This document shows, in pieces, positions 25,817 through 34,884 of a stretch of 64,000 nucleotides of DNA (position 1 is the first letter of the stretch; every line of letters begins with the position of its first letter). The position numbers and the translations under genes were made by a program. The notes below the pieces were generated by a model. That model saw only the letters and a list, made by a program, of their open reading frames with translations, was not told the DNA's origin and made no database searches. The stretch covers positions 124,001 through 188,000 of the forward strand of contig CBDDKB010000002.1 in the NCBI GenBank assembly GCA_965229935.1, given 5' to 3'. The DNA is from SPJN01 sp965229935. GTDB taxonomy: Bacteria; Pseudomonadota; Alphaproteobacteria; SPJN01.

Positions 25817-26914
25817 ATGGCTGATGCAGATTGGGGACGGATGATGCGTCCTTTGTATGGACGTAAACTGGCGATGGATGGTGAGAAGCAACGCCGTAAA
25901 AGCTTTGCAGGTTTTGACCTGCCTAGTACATCGTTCGATTGGGATGACGACCAAATTCATGCTTACAAAGGCGCGCGCGATGGGCTGGGCATGGATGCGC
26001 TTAAGGCAGAGCAATATGTGAACACCCACACACCACCGTCCAAACCATCAGGGCAAGCCAATCTATTTTATAAGCCTGACGCCCCTACGGCATTTGAGCA
26101 GGATCTGTATCAAAAACTGAAAGATCGGCCTAAACCCGCCGGGATGAAACCTGATGATGGCCCGCCTGTTCAGTTTGCCTCCCAATCCGGTCATGTCTTG
26201 GGCGATGGTGAGGCCCGCAAGCCGCGCCCTGCCACGCCTGCAATCAGTCCCCTGTTCAAGCAGACAGCGCAACTGGGTAAGCAGGTTCACAATCAGGAAC
26301 AGTCACGCAAGATCACCGAACGAAATGGCTATCGGGGCGGCGCGAGGATCGATGAGGAAAAACCAACAAAGCCTGTGCAGGAGCCAGTTCAAGAAAAACG
26401 TCCCTATAGCGAAATCCGAACTGACCCTATTACCAAAAAGCGGATCGTGACTGCGAAGTTCGGTGACAATACATTTGAATTCAACAAAGTCTTCACTGCA
26501 GACGAGATCACTGGCGGTATAGCAAGCATCAAGGCCAAGCTGCGCTCAAATCCCCATGCAATGGGGATGGAGCGAATTGAGGGTGTGTCCGGTGAATATT
26601 ACATCAACCCTGATGACCGGCCGGAGGGCTATAGGGCCGCACGGGACAAGGCGACGAGCGTCAGATTCGCGAAGGATGTGAACACCGCGGCGACATATGG
26701 ATCTTTGGTTTTTCCGGCGCTGGGGACTGTCGGGACCGCAACAGCAGGCTATACATATATTATGGAGCCTACGAAAGAAAATGCCGAAAATCTATTGCTC
26801 TCCGGATTTGGAAATAAGGTCTTCCCAAGGCGGTGGTTTAGTGAGGACAATGCTGAACGCGGCTCGGCGGCTTTGCAAATAGTCAAAGACGAATATGATA
26901 AAAGGAAAAAGTAA
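25817..26914 (+). CDS. Unrecognised protein heading an accessory cluster
   Basis: A 365-residue protein with no family I recognise. Residues about 1-200 are polar, rich in Pro, Lys and Gln, and look disordered. They are followed by a more ordered part (DPITKKRIVTAKFGDNTFEF, then FTADEITGGIASIKAKLRSN) and a hydrophobic stretch near residue 295-315 (YGSLVFPALGTVGTATAGYT). The C terminus is basic. The ATG at 25817 follows GGGG by 6 bp; TTG at 25805 is an alternative. Its stop codon directly abuts a TTG-started small membrane gene, the first of three, which suggests translational coupling. The layout resembles a toxin or effector with immunity genes, but no toxin motif is visible. Confidence 0.6.
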   Translation: MADADWGRMMRPLYGRKLAMDGEKQRRKSFAGFDLPSTSFDWDDDQIHAYKGARDGLGMDALKAEQYVNTHTPPSKPSGQANLFYKPDAPTAFEQDLYQKLKDRPKPAGMKPDDGPPVQFASQSGHVLGDGEARKPRPATPAISPLFKQTAQLGKQVHNQEQSRKITERNGYRGGARIDEEKPTKPVQEPVQEKRPYSEIRTDPITKKRIVTAKFGDNTFEFNKVFTADEITGGIASIKAKLRSNPHAMGMERIEGVSGEYYINPDDRPEGYRAARDKATSVRFAKDVNTAATYGSLVFPALGTVGTATAGYTYIMEPTKENAENLLLSGFGNKVFPRRWFSEDNAERGSAALQIVKDEYDKRKK

Positions 26915-27193
26915 TTGATCCGTTGGAAGATTTTATACGTCGCCGTCATGGTTGGCTTGGTAATATATGGTGAAACCAATTGTTTGGACTGTACCCCGAA
27001 CGAGCGGTGGGTTTATTTGTTCGGATATCTAATAGGGAGCGCAAATCTTTGGTTTGTGTTCTTTGGGAAAAAGGTTCCGATAGGAATTTGGGTTTCTCGT
27101 GAAAACAAGTGGGCGCTTGGGTGGTCGGCATTTCTGGGGATTGCCACAATTGCTGCGTCATTAAGTTGGATGATGAACGGAAAATTATTCTAG
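26915..27193 (+). CDS. Small three-helix membrane protein, paralogue 1
   Basis: A 92-residue membrane protein starting with TTG immediately after the preceding stop codon. It has three hydrophobic segments: WKILYVAVMVGLVIYG, WVYLFGYLIGSANLWFVFF and ALGWSAFLGIATIAASLSW. The pattern of helix, short polar loop, helix ending in an aromatic/Phe cluster, basic loop, helix is shared with the next two genes, so they look like diverged paralogues. Function unknown; immunity protein or membrane partner of the upstream product is a guess from layout. The base composition is more AT-rich than that of the flanking housekeeping genes. Confidence 0.6.
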   Translation: MIRWKILYVAVMVGLVIYGETNCLDCTPNERWVYLFGYLIGSANLWFVFFGKKVPIGIWVSRENKWALGWSAFLGIATIAASLSWMMNGKLF

Positions 27194-27257
27194 CTGCTTT
27201 CTTGATTTTTTTTGCTGGCCTAATGCTATAAAAAGTTCAAAAAATAAACTGTGGGGA

Positions 27258-27506
27258 ATGGCCTATTTGGCGTTTATGTCGACCGTTTTGCTGGTCGTTC
27301 AGGTTGCAATTTTCGATGAGATTAATAAGCAACAGCTCGTTTATGCCGCGATCTATATTCTAAGTATGTTTTACTTCGGCAGTGCCTTTTTTGCGAAAGA
27401 ACCACATGTGCCATATGCTGGACCTTTTTCTAGGCCTTATGATACCTTTGTCGCGATCACACTAGGATTGCTGGGTATGATTTTTTCGTTGAATGAGATG
27501 ATCTGA
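27258..27506 (+). CDS. Small three-helix membrane protein, paralogue 2
   Basis: An 82-residue membrane protein with three hydrophobic segments (MSTVLLVVQVAIF, LVYAAIYILSMFYFGSAFF, TFVAITLGLLGMIFSL). The AIYILSMFYFGSAFF helix lines up with YLIGSANLWFVFF of the preceding gene and YLIGAVEIWMSCF of the next. The ATG at 27258 lies too close to the GGGGA for an ideal ribosome site, so Met7 at 27276 is possible. The stop overlaps the next start as TGATG. No known family. Confidence 0.55.
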   Translation: MAYLAFMSTVLLVVQVAIFDEINKQQLVYAAIYILSMFYFGSAFFAKEPHVPYAGPFSRPYDTFVAITLGLLGMIFSLNEMI

Positions 27507-27805
27507 TGCAGCGTAAGGTTGTGCGCACAGAATCGAAAATATCGATGGCATTCGTGTTGGTTGGCGTGTTCCTATTCGGTCAATTTTGGGCTGGCCAATC
27601 CTATGAATGGCATGAGCTGTTGTGGATGCTTTTAATTTATCTGATTGGGGCAGTGGAAATTTGGATGTCTTGCTTCACAGAAACGAGATTGCTGACTAGC
27701 GCCAACGGGCGCGATGATTGGTACACAATTACAGCAGAATTTGTGATGGGTAGCATTTTGGTTGGCGGTTATGTGCTGTTTACAGTTTTTGACGACTTAC
27801 TGTGA
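27506..27805 (+). CDS. Small three-helix membrane protein, paralogue 3
   Basis: A 99-residue membrane protein with hydrophobic segments SMAFVLVGVFLFGQFWAG, LLWMLLIYLIGAVEIWM and FVMGSILVGGYVLFTVF. The ATG overlaps the previous stop by one base (TGATG), so translation is coupled. It shares the three-helix plan of the two preceding genes, with weak sequence similarity. It is the last gene of the accessory cluster before the terminator shared with trxA. Function unknown. Confidence 0.58.
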   Translation: MQRKVVRTESKISMAFVLVGVFLFGQFWAGQSYEWHELLWMLLIYLIGAVEIWMSCFTETRLLTSANGRDDWYTITAEFVMGSILVGGYVLFTVFDDLL

Positions 27806-27842
27806 TCGTCGTCGGCCTAACCACTCATGTTTTCCGACACAA

Positions 27843-27876
27843 ACAAAAAGGCCGACTGCATCAGCAATCGGCCTTT
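27843..27876 (-). terminator. Bidirectional rho-independent terminator between accessory cluster and trxA
   Basis: An 8-9 bp stem (AAGGCCGA with TCGGCCTT) has a 12-base loop. On the minus strand five T follow, which ends trxA; on the plus strand a shorter T run serves the membrane-protein cluster. Confidence 0.85.
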
Positions 27877-27898
27877 CGTCATTTAAGCTGTAAGAGGC

Positions 27899-28219
27899 TT
27901 AAAGCGAGTCATTGATCCAGTCTGTGATTTTGCCCTTGGGCATGGCACCGACCTTTGTTGCATAAACCTCGCCATCCTTGAAAATCATCATGGTCGGGAT
28001 GCCGCGCACGCCATATTTTGTCGGCGTGTTGGGGTTATCGTCGATATTGATTTTGGCAATCGTAACTTTTTCGCCCATTTCGTCGGACAATTCTTCCAAT
28101 GCAGGGGCGATCTGTTTGCACGGGCCGCACCATTCGGCCCAAAAATCCACAAGAACGGGGCCATCGGCCTTTAGTACGGCGGCGTCGAAATCTGCATCGG
28201 TGACGGGTTTGGTAGCCAT
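27899..28219 (-). CDS. trxA: Thioredoxin
   Basis: A 106-residue thioredoxin with active site WAEWCGPCKQ and the cis-proline loop VRGIPTMMIF. It reduces protein disulfides in the cytosol using electrons from thioredoxin reductase. The frame extends upstream, but the ATG at 28219 (MATKPVTDADF) has AAGGA about 8 bp before it. It is the last gene of the tsaE-amgK-murU-addB-addA-trxA block, a gene order shared by many alphaproteobacteria, 87 bp after addA. Confidence 0.97.
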   Translation of the reverse strand: MATKPVTDADFDAAVLKADGPVLVDFWAEWCGPCKQIAPALEELSDEMGEKVTIAKINIDDNPNTPTKYGVRGIPTMMIFKDGEVYATKVGAMPKGKITDWINDSL

Positions 28220-28306
28220 GTCAAAATCCTTATTGGGGGCGGATGACCTGAATTGGTCGTGTATCACTTCGTTAAAATGTAGGTACGCGGTCCGCCATCG
28301 TCAAGG

Positions 28307-31300
28307 TCAGGCAGATAAGCCCGTGATTTTTTTGGCAGCTTGGTCAAGCTGTGCGCTCCCCAATTCGATCAGGGCGCACGAATCAGTGAATAGGAGCGCG
28401 GCGCGCACGGTGTGATTGGGGTAAATCCGCCCCAACAGTGCGCGGTAGGACGCCATTTGCACGACATAGGCGGGGGCCACATCTGCTGCCTTTTTGGGCG
28501 GTGGCTGGTTGGTTTTATAGTCGATGATCAAGACCTCGTCATCCGTGACGGCAAGCCGGTCTATCTGGCCTGACAGGGCAAGGCTGTTTCCCGCAGCCCC
28601 GACCAGCCCGGTCACCGGAACTTCGGCCATTGAGCCTTCGGCAAATAACGGTGCGAAATCAGGATTCTCGAGCACAGCCATAATCTCGTCCGTCCAGCGG
28701 GTGATCGTCTCCTCAGTCAAAGCATGCGCGGGCTGGGACAGGATGCGCCTAGCAGCCCCGCGCCGCGCCTTGGGGGCAATATCGGGCAGCACTTCCAACA
28801 ATAAATGCAGCAATGTTCCGCGTTTGAGGGGGGAGGGGGCGTCCCCCTCCCACTCAGGAGCGCTGGCAAGGGGGGAGTTTGCGGTTGCAGCTTTATCCGC
28901 CCCCTCATATGGCAAAAGGGCAGAGGGGGCGAGCGGCCGCACATCAGGCCGTTCGGGCTTCGCCGCACCCAACGCCCAATGGGGTAGGGGCGCAGGCGTC
29001 ATCGCAGCTTTGCGTGGTTGTGAGGACTTGTCTTGGTCAGCAGGGGCCGGGCTGTCAGTGTCCACCTCGTCCCGATTGATCAGCCGTTCAGCCTCCCCCT
29101 CCAAAAAGGGGAATGGTTCAACCGCATCCGCCTCTGGCATTTCCAGATAATCCTGCCACTTTTGTTCGCGGCTGGTTTGCTTGCCTTTGTAGGCACAGAG
29201 GTAAAGCTCATCCTCCGCCCGTGTCAGGCCGACATATAACAGGCGGCGATATTCCGCGCGTTCATTTTCTAGATAATGGTCGGCTGCCTTGCGGGTGATG
29301 GGATCGCTCTCCGCCTCATTCTTGCGCCACACAGGTGGCGTCAGGTCTGAAGTGTCGATAATAGGCAGCAGCGCCGGAAGCTTTTGTTTTAACGGCGGGC
29401 TCATCAAATCGGGCATGATCACAATCGGCGCCTCAAGCCCTTTTGCGCCATGAACCGTCATGATGCGCACGGCATCGTCTGATTTTTCCATATCGCGCTT
29501 TAGCTCAGACCGATCCTGCCGCATGGCATGAAGGAAGCTTTGCAGTGAGGCGGTGCGTCCCCGCTCAAAATTCATGGTGCGGGCAAAGAATTCGTTGATG
29601 GGGTCGGTGGCTTGCGGTCCCAACCGTCCCAGCAGCCGTTTGCGCCCATCCCTTTGTTCCAGCACAAGGGCGTAAAAATCAAACGGGCGCAATTTGGCAG
29701 CCGCTGGGATTAGCGGCGCCAGCCAGTCGCGCGCCATGGCCTCAATCGAACCGGGGCTATTGTCTGCAACCTCGTTCAGCTTGGTCCACAAATCACCCTT
29801 GCGGTGGTGGGCCAGCGCGAATAGTTGTTCTTCGGTTAGCCCACAAAACGGCCCCTTTAACAAAGTGGCAAGGCTTAAATCGTCGTGCGGAAACAGGGCC
29901 CAGTCGCCCAACGCCATTAAATCCATAATGGCGATCTGATCATTCAGCACCATGCGGTCTGCCCCCGCAACGGGGATAGCGCGAGATTTTAGGGCACGGA
30001 CAAGCGCATCAAGCTTTGCCCCGCGTGACCGCAACAGAATCAGCACATCGCCGGGACGGACTGGACGATCCTGCCCCGCAAGCTTGCGGCCCGTATCGAA
30101 CCAATGACGCAGCTCAACTGCAATACGCGTTGCCAACAGGTTAAGCGGGCTGTCCGGGCGTGGTGCATCAACCGGGGTCTGCCACGGGTGCACATCTTCT
30201 TGTTCCGGCGGTTCAATGATGGGCCATCGCACCACAAGGCCCGGTGCCTGTTGGCGATAGGCAATATGGGCCGGGGCCGTGTCTGCTGCGGCAAGACCCT
30301 TGCGCGCAATATCATTGGCAAACACTGAATCAACAAAGCGCAACACAGCAGGGGTTGAGCGGAAAGACACTTCAAGTTCGATATCGCGCCATGCTTGATC
30401 AAGCGCCCGCAGCGTTTCGCCGAACCTGTCAGCCATGCGGGCAAAGCCTGTCGGGTCGGCACCCTGAAAGCTGTAAATGGATTGCTTTTCATCACCAACG
30501 GCAAAGATTGTCCGGGCAAGACCGTCTTTATCAGCAGCAGACCCGCTGCCGTCCCCAGCAAAAAACTCTGCCGACAGCGCCTCAATAATGGCCCATTGGT
30601 CCGGGCTGGTGTCCTGTGCCTCATCCACCAGAATATGATCAATCCCCTGATCAAGTTTGTAGAGGACCCAGCCAGCCCCGCCATCCCCTTCTAAAAGGGC
30701 GCGGGTTTTCAAAATCAGGTCAGCATAATCAAGCGCGCCCCGTTCAGCCTTGGCTTTGGCATAGGCAGACAGAATATGATCAATCACGATTAACAGCGCC
30801 GCAGTGCGCCGCCTTGTGCCATAGGATTTTTGCAGATCAAGCAGACGCACAGCTTCGGCCATAGCCTCAACAAGAACAGCTTTGCCGGTTTCGTCAGGAT
30901 CGCTTGATTTTGTGATCAGCGAACCTTCTTTCAGGGGTGCCCCTGCGCTGGTCAAAAAGCCGTCGCAAAAAAGGGCAAGATTGTCCGCCGATTGATCTTC
31001 GCAATAGGGCAGCCATTTGGCGGCACGTTGCTGGTCTCGTTTGCTTCCTTCGGTTGCCATGCGCGCGACGACAGGCCTGATGGCGTTCAGATCGAAGGCG
31101 GGGGCAAGCTGGTTCAGTGTGGGCAGGGCAAACGGATCATCATCTGGGTTGAGCGCAAGACTGTTAGACAGGGCGCTGATTGTCCCGTCAGGTCCATTCA
31201 GATGGTCAAACAGGCGATTGAACAGCCCGGCCTGATTGAGCGCTTCGTTCAACAGCTTGGCAAAGCCGTGTTCGCCCGCCTCGTCAATCGTGATCTGGAC

Positions 31301-31864
31301 TGCCTGACCCAATAGATCAGTGTCCTGTGCGGCATCGGCGGCAAAGACAGTCGCGAGCAAATCATCCTGCGCCTCTAGCTTCAGCTCCGACGCGTCCTGA
31401 TCTTCGATAACGCTGAAATTGGCAGGCACGCCCGCCTCGACCGAAAATCGTTCAAGCACTGCTTGGCAAAAGCCATGAATGGTTTGAATTTTAAGCCCGC
31501 CGGGTGTTTCAAGCGCAACAGCAAACAGCGCGCGGGCGCGGGACAGATGCTGTGGCTTGGGCGCGGTGCCGGTCAGGTCGGTCAGCGCGGCTTTGAGCGC
31601 ATCGTCATCGCAACCGGCCCATTGACCCATCACAAGTTGAAGGCGCTCCTTCATCTCGGCAGCGGCGGCCTTGGTAAAGGTAAGGGCAAGGATTTGTGCG
31701 GGCGGCACCCCTTCAAGCAAAAGGCGCAACAGACGGTCAACCAGAACGCGCGTCTTGCCAGAGCCTGCATTGGCACGCACCCATGCTGACGCAGCAGGGT
31801 CAGCGGCTGCAATCTGCTTTTGACGAACCGCGTGGCTGAGTGTTTCTGCGTTGGTCATGCTCAT
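28307..31864 (-). CDS. addA: Helicase-nuclease AddA, double-strand break repair
   Basis: A 1185-residue UvrD-type helicase with a C-terminal RecB-like nuclease. With AddB it resects double-strand breaks for RecA. Walker A is AGSGKT (Gly34-Thr38), motif II is LVDEAQDTSPDQW, a later helicase motif reads IMTVHGAKGLEAPIVI, and the nuclease motif is VLIIDYKTNQ near the C terminus. The ATG at 31864 overlaps the addB stop as ATGA, which decides the start although the frame is open further upstream. A Pro/Ala/Lys-rich linker (about residues 930-990) precedes the nuclease part. Confidence 0.95.
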   Translation of the reverse strand: MSMTNAETLSHAVRQKQIAAADPAASAWVRANAGSGKTRVLVDRLLRLLLEGVPPAQILALTFTKAAAAEMKERLQLVMGQWAGCDDDALKAALTDLTGTAPKPQHLSRARALFAVALETPGGLKIQTIHGFCQAVLERFSVEAGVPANFSVIEDQDASELKLEAQDDLLATVFAADAAQDTDLLGQAVQITIDEAGEHGFAKLLNEALNQAGLFNRLFDHLNGPDGTISALSNSLALNPDDDPFALPTLNQLAPAFDLNAIRPVVARMATEGSKRDQQRAAKWLPYCEDQSADNLALFCDGFLTSAGAPLKEGSLITKSSDPDETGKAVLVEAMAEAVRLLDLQKSYGTRRRTAALLIVIDHILSAYAKAKAERGALDYADLILKTRALLEGDGGAGWVLYKLDQGIDHILVDEAQDTSPDQWAIIEALSAEFFAGDGSGSAADKDGLARTIFAVGDEKQSIYSFQGADPTGFARMADRFGETLRALDQAWRDIELEVSFRSTPAVLRFVDSVFANDIARKGLAAADTAPAHIAYRQQAPGLVVRWPIIEPPEQEDVHPWQTPVDAPRPDSPLNLLATRIAVELRHWFDTGRKLAGQDRPVRPGDVLILLRSRGAKLDALVRALKSRAIPVAGADRMVLNDQIAIMDLMALGDWALFPHDDLSLATLLKGPFCGLTEEQLFALAHHRKGDLWTKLNEVADNSPGSIEAMARDWLAPLIPAAAKLRPFDFYALVLEQRDGRKRLLGRLGPQATDPINEFFARTMNFERGRTASLQSFLHAMRQDRSELKRDMEKSDDAVRIMTVHGAKGLEAPIVIMPDLMSPPLKQKLPALLPIIDTSDLTPPVWRKNEAESDPITRKAADHYLENERAEYRRLLYVGLTRAEDELYLCAYKGKQTSREQKWQDYLEMPEADAVEPFPFLEGEAERLINRDEVDTDSPAPADQDKSSQPRKAAMTPAPLPHWALGAAKPERPDVRPLAPSALLPYEGADKAATANSPLASAPEWEGDAPSPLKRGTLLHLLLEVLPDIAPKARRGAARRILSQPAHALTEETITRWTDEIMAVLENPDFAPLFAEGSMAEVPVTGLVGAAGNSLALSGQIDRLAVTDDEVLIIDYKTNQPPPKKAADVAPAYVVQMASYRALLGRIYPNHTVRAALLFTDSCALIELGSAQLDQAAKKITGLSA

Positions 31865-34800
31865 CCGTCGGCCCCTCCATCCTCGCCGCCGACCAGTGAC
31901 CATTCGGGCACGCGGGCCAGATGGTCATAGTCGCTATAGTCGGACATGCGGTGGGGGTAGGGGCGTGCGATATAGGGCTCCCATTCATTGCGATAGCGGT
32001 TCAACATGCTGTGCAGGTTCTTTTCAACCTCATCCAGCAGATCGGCAAGGGCGATGTCCTTGGGAACCTCTGTGATTTTACATTTTTCGGGTCGCGTGCC
32101 GAATTGCCAATAAGACAGGCTGCTGACGTCCCGAGGCTCAAGCGCGACGGACTTGTCATCATTGTGAAATGCCCCTTGGCGCAGCATGATCGCCTCCAGC
32201 GGCAATTGGGAGGCAAAGCCCACCTCGACCTGACTGGCGGTTGGTGCTTGGCCAGTTTTATAGTCAATGATCGCATAGCTATTGTCGCGCTTCAGGTCGA
32301 TGCGATCGGCCCGGCCTGTTAGGGTAAACAGGCTTTTGTCGTCAAGGGTCAGCGTCAACTCGCCGATAAATTCGGCATAGGACTTATGCACGGCACTTTG
32401 CTGATCATAGGCCGTCTGAATGACGAAATCTGCCATTGCTTCATAGCGAGGCCACCAAAAGGCGCGAATGCCGGGCAAAGCCAATCGTTCGCCAAAGCGT
32501 TCCCGCGCAATCTCATCCAGCATCGCGCGCGCGTCATTAGGATTGGATGGTATGCCATCGGCGCAGGCGATGGTGAACCCTTCCATTATATCATGCAGGA
32601 TCGTGCCCCGTTCTGCGGCATCGGCATCCTGTTCAATATCATCCAGTTTTTTAAGCTTTAGGATATGGCGCGCATATATGTCGTAAGGGTTGCGCAACAG
32701 GGTTTCGATCTGCGTGACGGACAGTCTTTGCGGACGCGCCTCAGCAGGGGGGCAGGGCATGGGCCGCCCGGTTTCATGCTTTACCCCGTCTGTGTGATCA
32801 AGCGCATCTGCCCAATCAAGAAGTTCATCACGCATAATGTCGGCTAGCTGACGGTCCGTTGCCGTCAACAGGGTTTCAAGACGACTGACAAAGCGGCTGG
32901 GGGCAACTGGCGCCCCATCGCGTTTTTTGGACCATGTTAAAAGGACAGCCTTCCCCGATGCGGCCTGAACAAAGTCATGGGCTGACAGACCCGTTTGCCG
33001 TTCAGGTTGCGGCAGACCAAAGGCGCGCCGCATGGGACGGCTTAACCATGGGTCGCTCGCCGCCTGCCGGGGCCAGACACCTTCATTCAGTCCGGCCAGA
33101 ATGGTCAGGTCGGCCTGTTGCAAACGCGCTTCAAGCGGGCCCAGAATTTGCAGCCTTGGATGGGCGCGCCTGCGGGGGCGGATTGCCTGCCCCGCAAGAC
33201 AGGACCGTAGCACACCCGGCAGGCCAGATAGGGGCAGGGTGCCAAGCGCGCCCAATTCCTCAATCATAAGCGTCAGGGTTTGGGTCAGCGCTTCGCCATC
33301 CTCGTCCATCCACAGGATCGGCTCGTCACTGTCGCGGGTCAGCGCCTCTGCACTGGTGATAAGAGCGCGCAGCATGTCGGGCACTGATTGGCGGTCCGCC
33401 GCCAGCAGGGGCGCCAGCATGTCATCAAGATCAGCCAAAAGGGCCTGTGCCTTGGCCGTGCGGTCTATGCCAACATGATCCAGCAGGCTACGCAGGCTTT
33501 GCGTTCCTGCAGCGGGTTTTGGGCCACGTAATGCAAACTGTTCCAATTGTTGGACCGCGCGCGGATCAGCAGCGCGGGTCAGAGGATGCTTTAACAGCGC
33601 TAACAAGGGAATGGGGGCAAAGCCGCTGGCGGCAAGGTCCGCAACCATCATCAGGAAACGCGCCCTGTCAGTTTCGGTCAGCGGCACACCTGCGGAATCA
33701 TCAATGTCGATATCCCACCGCCCCAATTCAGCAGCAACCCGCCGCGCCAATTGGCGGTCAGGGGTGATGAGTGTTGCTGTGTTGCCGGGGATTTCCAAAA
33801 CCTCTCGCATCGCAAGGGCGATGGCCAAAGCTTCGCTTTGCTGATCGGGTGCTTCAAGGCAGGACAGGCCATCAAGCGCCTGATCCAATTGGGAGGCAAG
33901 GTTGCTTGCCTCCCGCCGCCATTGATGGGCGGTTTCCGCGGGCCTCATCGCTGCCCGCCAAAAGGGCAGGCGCGCCCGGTTTTCGATCCGTCCCCAGGGC
34001 CAATGGGTGACGTCTTGTCGTGACAGGTTGAGTTCACTTAAGAGATGCCGCAGACCAAATTGCGGGTGCGCCTCGCTCAACCCCTCCCAACTTTCCTCAT
34101 CAAGTCCAAGGTCAAGCCCCGGCAAAATGACAAAACCTTCTGGTAGTGCCGCAACGGTTTTTAACAAGGCGGCAGTTGCTGGGACTGACCCGGTTGAGCC
34201 TGCGGCGATCACCGGGCCTTTGGGGGGCGTACGCTCCCACTGGTCTGCGAGCGCGCGGATCAGGGCATCGCGTCTTGTGCCGGCGTCGATGGCCTCGCGC
34301 GCGGCAAGCATGGCGGGCCACGCGTCGCGCACAATATTCAGAAATCCCATGACCGACTGCCAGTGGCTGGCAAAGCGTTCATCATCAACCAGATTTGGCA
34401 GGGCTGACAGGTCGGCATTTTCCATAGCGACTAAATCAAGAAAGCGGCCAAGCGCAGCGGCAAGATCAAGGCAAAGGGGCAGGGCGGGGTCATCGCCCTG
34501 TGCCTCAAACCACGCCTTGATCAGTTGGGCAAGATTGGCCTGCCGATCAAGCGCGCTGATGGCAGGCGGTAGTTCAAGCCCGTGGGCACCGTCGGGGTCG
34601 CCTGCGCTGCCAATGATCATGTCCTCGTCATTGACGTCACCAAAGGGGCGCATATGGGGCAGGATCAGGGGCGTGCCGTCGGCAATGCGCAAGAACGCAT
34701 CGCGCATGGTGCGCACGGCGCGGCGGGTCGGCAGCAACAGTGTAACCCTGCTCATCGCCAGGGGGTCGTCATCGGTGTGGTATAGCGCCAGCAAGCCTTC

Positions 34801-34884
34801 TGCCAGCGCGCCGGCGAAATCAACACCGGCAGAGATCGTCATAACTGACGACAGGTCTGCCTTGTCTTTTCTGCCTACGCTCAT
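31861..34884 (-). CDS. addB: Helicase-nuclease subunit AddB, double-strand break repair
   Basis: A 1007-residue alphaproteobacterial-type AddB with an inactivated helicase-like N-terminal part (VTLLLPTRRAVRTMRDAFL) and a C-terminal nuclease with SYAIIDYKTGQAPTA. It partners AddA in recombination repair and probably scans for Chi-like sites. The ATG at 34884 (MSVGRKDK) overlaps the stop of the upstream nucleotidyltransferase as ATGA; the frame open to 34998 is not used. The 3' end overlaps addA in the same way, so the two subunits are probably made in equal amounts. Confidence 0.93.
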   Translation of the reverse strand: MSVGRKDKADLSSVMTISAGVDFAGALAEGLLALYHTDDDPLAMSRVTLLLPTRRAVRTMRDAFLRIADGTPLILPHMRPFGDVNDEDMIIGSAGDPDGAHGLELPPAISALDRQANLAQLIKAWFEAQGDDPALPLCLDLAAALGRFLDLVAMENADLSALPNLVDDERFASHWQSVMGFLNIVRDAWPAMLAAREAIDAGTRRDALIRALADQWERTPPKGPVIAAGSTGSVPATAALLKTVAALPEGFVILPGLDLGLDEESWEGLSEAHPQFGLRHLLSELNLSRQDVTHWPWGRIENRARLPFWRAAMRPAETAHQWRREASNLASQLDQALDGLSCLEAPDQQSEALAIALAMREVLEIPGNTATLITPDRQLARRVAAELGRWDIDIDDSAGVPLTETDRARFLMMVADLAASGFAPIPLLALLKHPLTRAADPRAVQQLEQFALRGPKPAAGTQSLRSLLDHVGIDRTAKAQALLADLDDMLAPLLAADRQSVPDMLRALITSAEALTRDSDEPILWMDEDGEALTQTLTLMIEELGALGTLPLSGLPGVLRSCLAGQAIRPRRRAHPRLQILGPLEARLQQADLTILAGLNEGVWPRQAASDPWLSRPMRRAFGLPQPERQTGLSAHDFVQAASGKAVLLTWSKKRDGAPVAPSRFVSRLETLLTATDRQLADIMRDELLDWADALDHTDGVKHETGRPMPCPPAEARPQRLSVTQIETLLRNPYDIYARHILKLKKLDDIEQDADAAERGTILHDIMEGFTIACADGIPSNPNDARAMLDEIARERFGERLALPGIRAFWWPRYEAMADFVIQTAYDQQSAVHKSYAEFIGELTLTLDDKSLFTLTGRADRIDLKRDNSYAIIDYKTGQAPTASQVEVGFASQLPLEAIMLRQGAFHNDDKSVALEPRDVSSLSYWQFGTRPEKCKITEVPKDIALADLLDEVEKNLHSMLNRYRNEWEPYIARPYPHRMSDYSDYDHLARVPEWSLVGGEDGGADG

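Noticed and set aside
27160..27235. Possible frameshift in the first small membrane gene (an alternative frame reads on as AAFLIFFAGLML)
   Set aside because: The three paralogues line up with the existing stop at a similar point after the third helix, so the annotated C terminus is probably natural.
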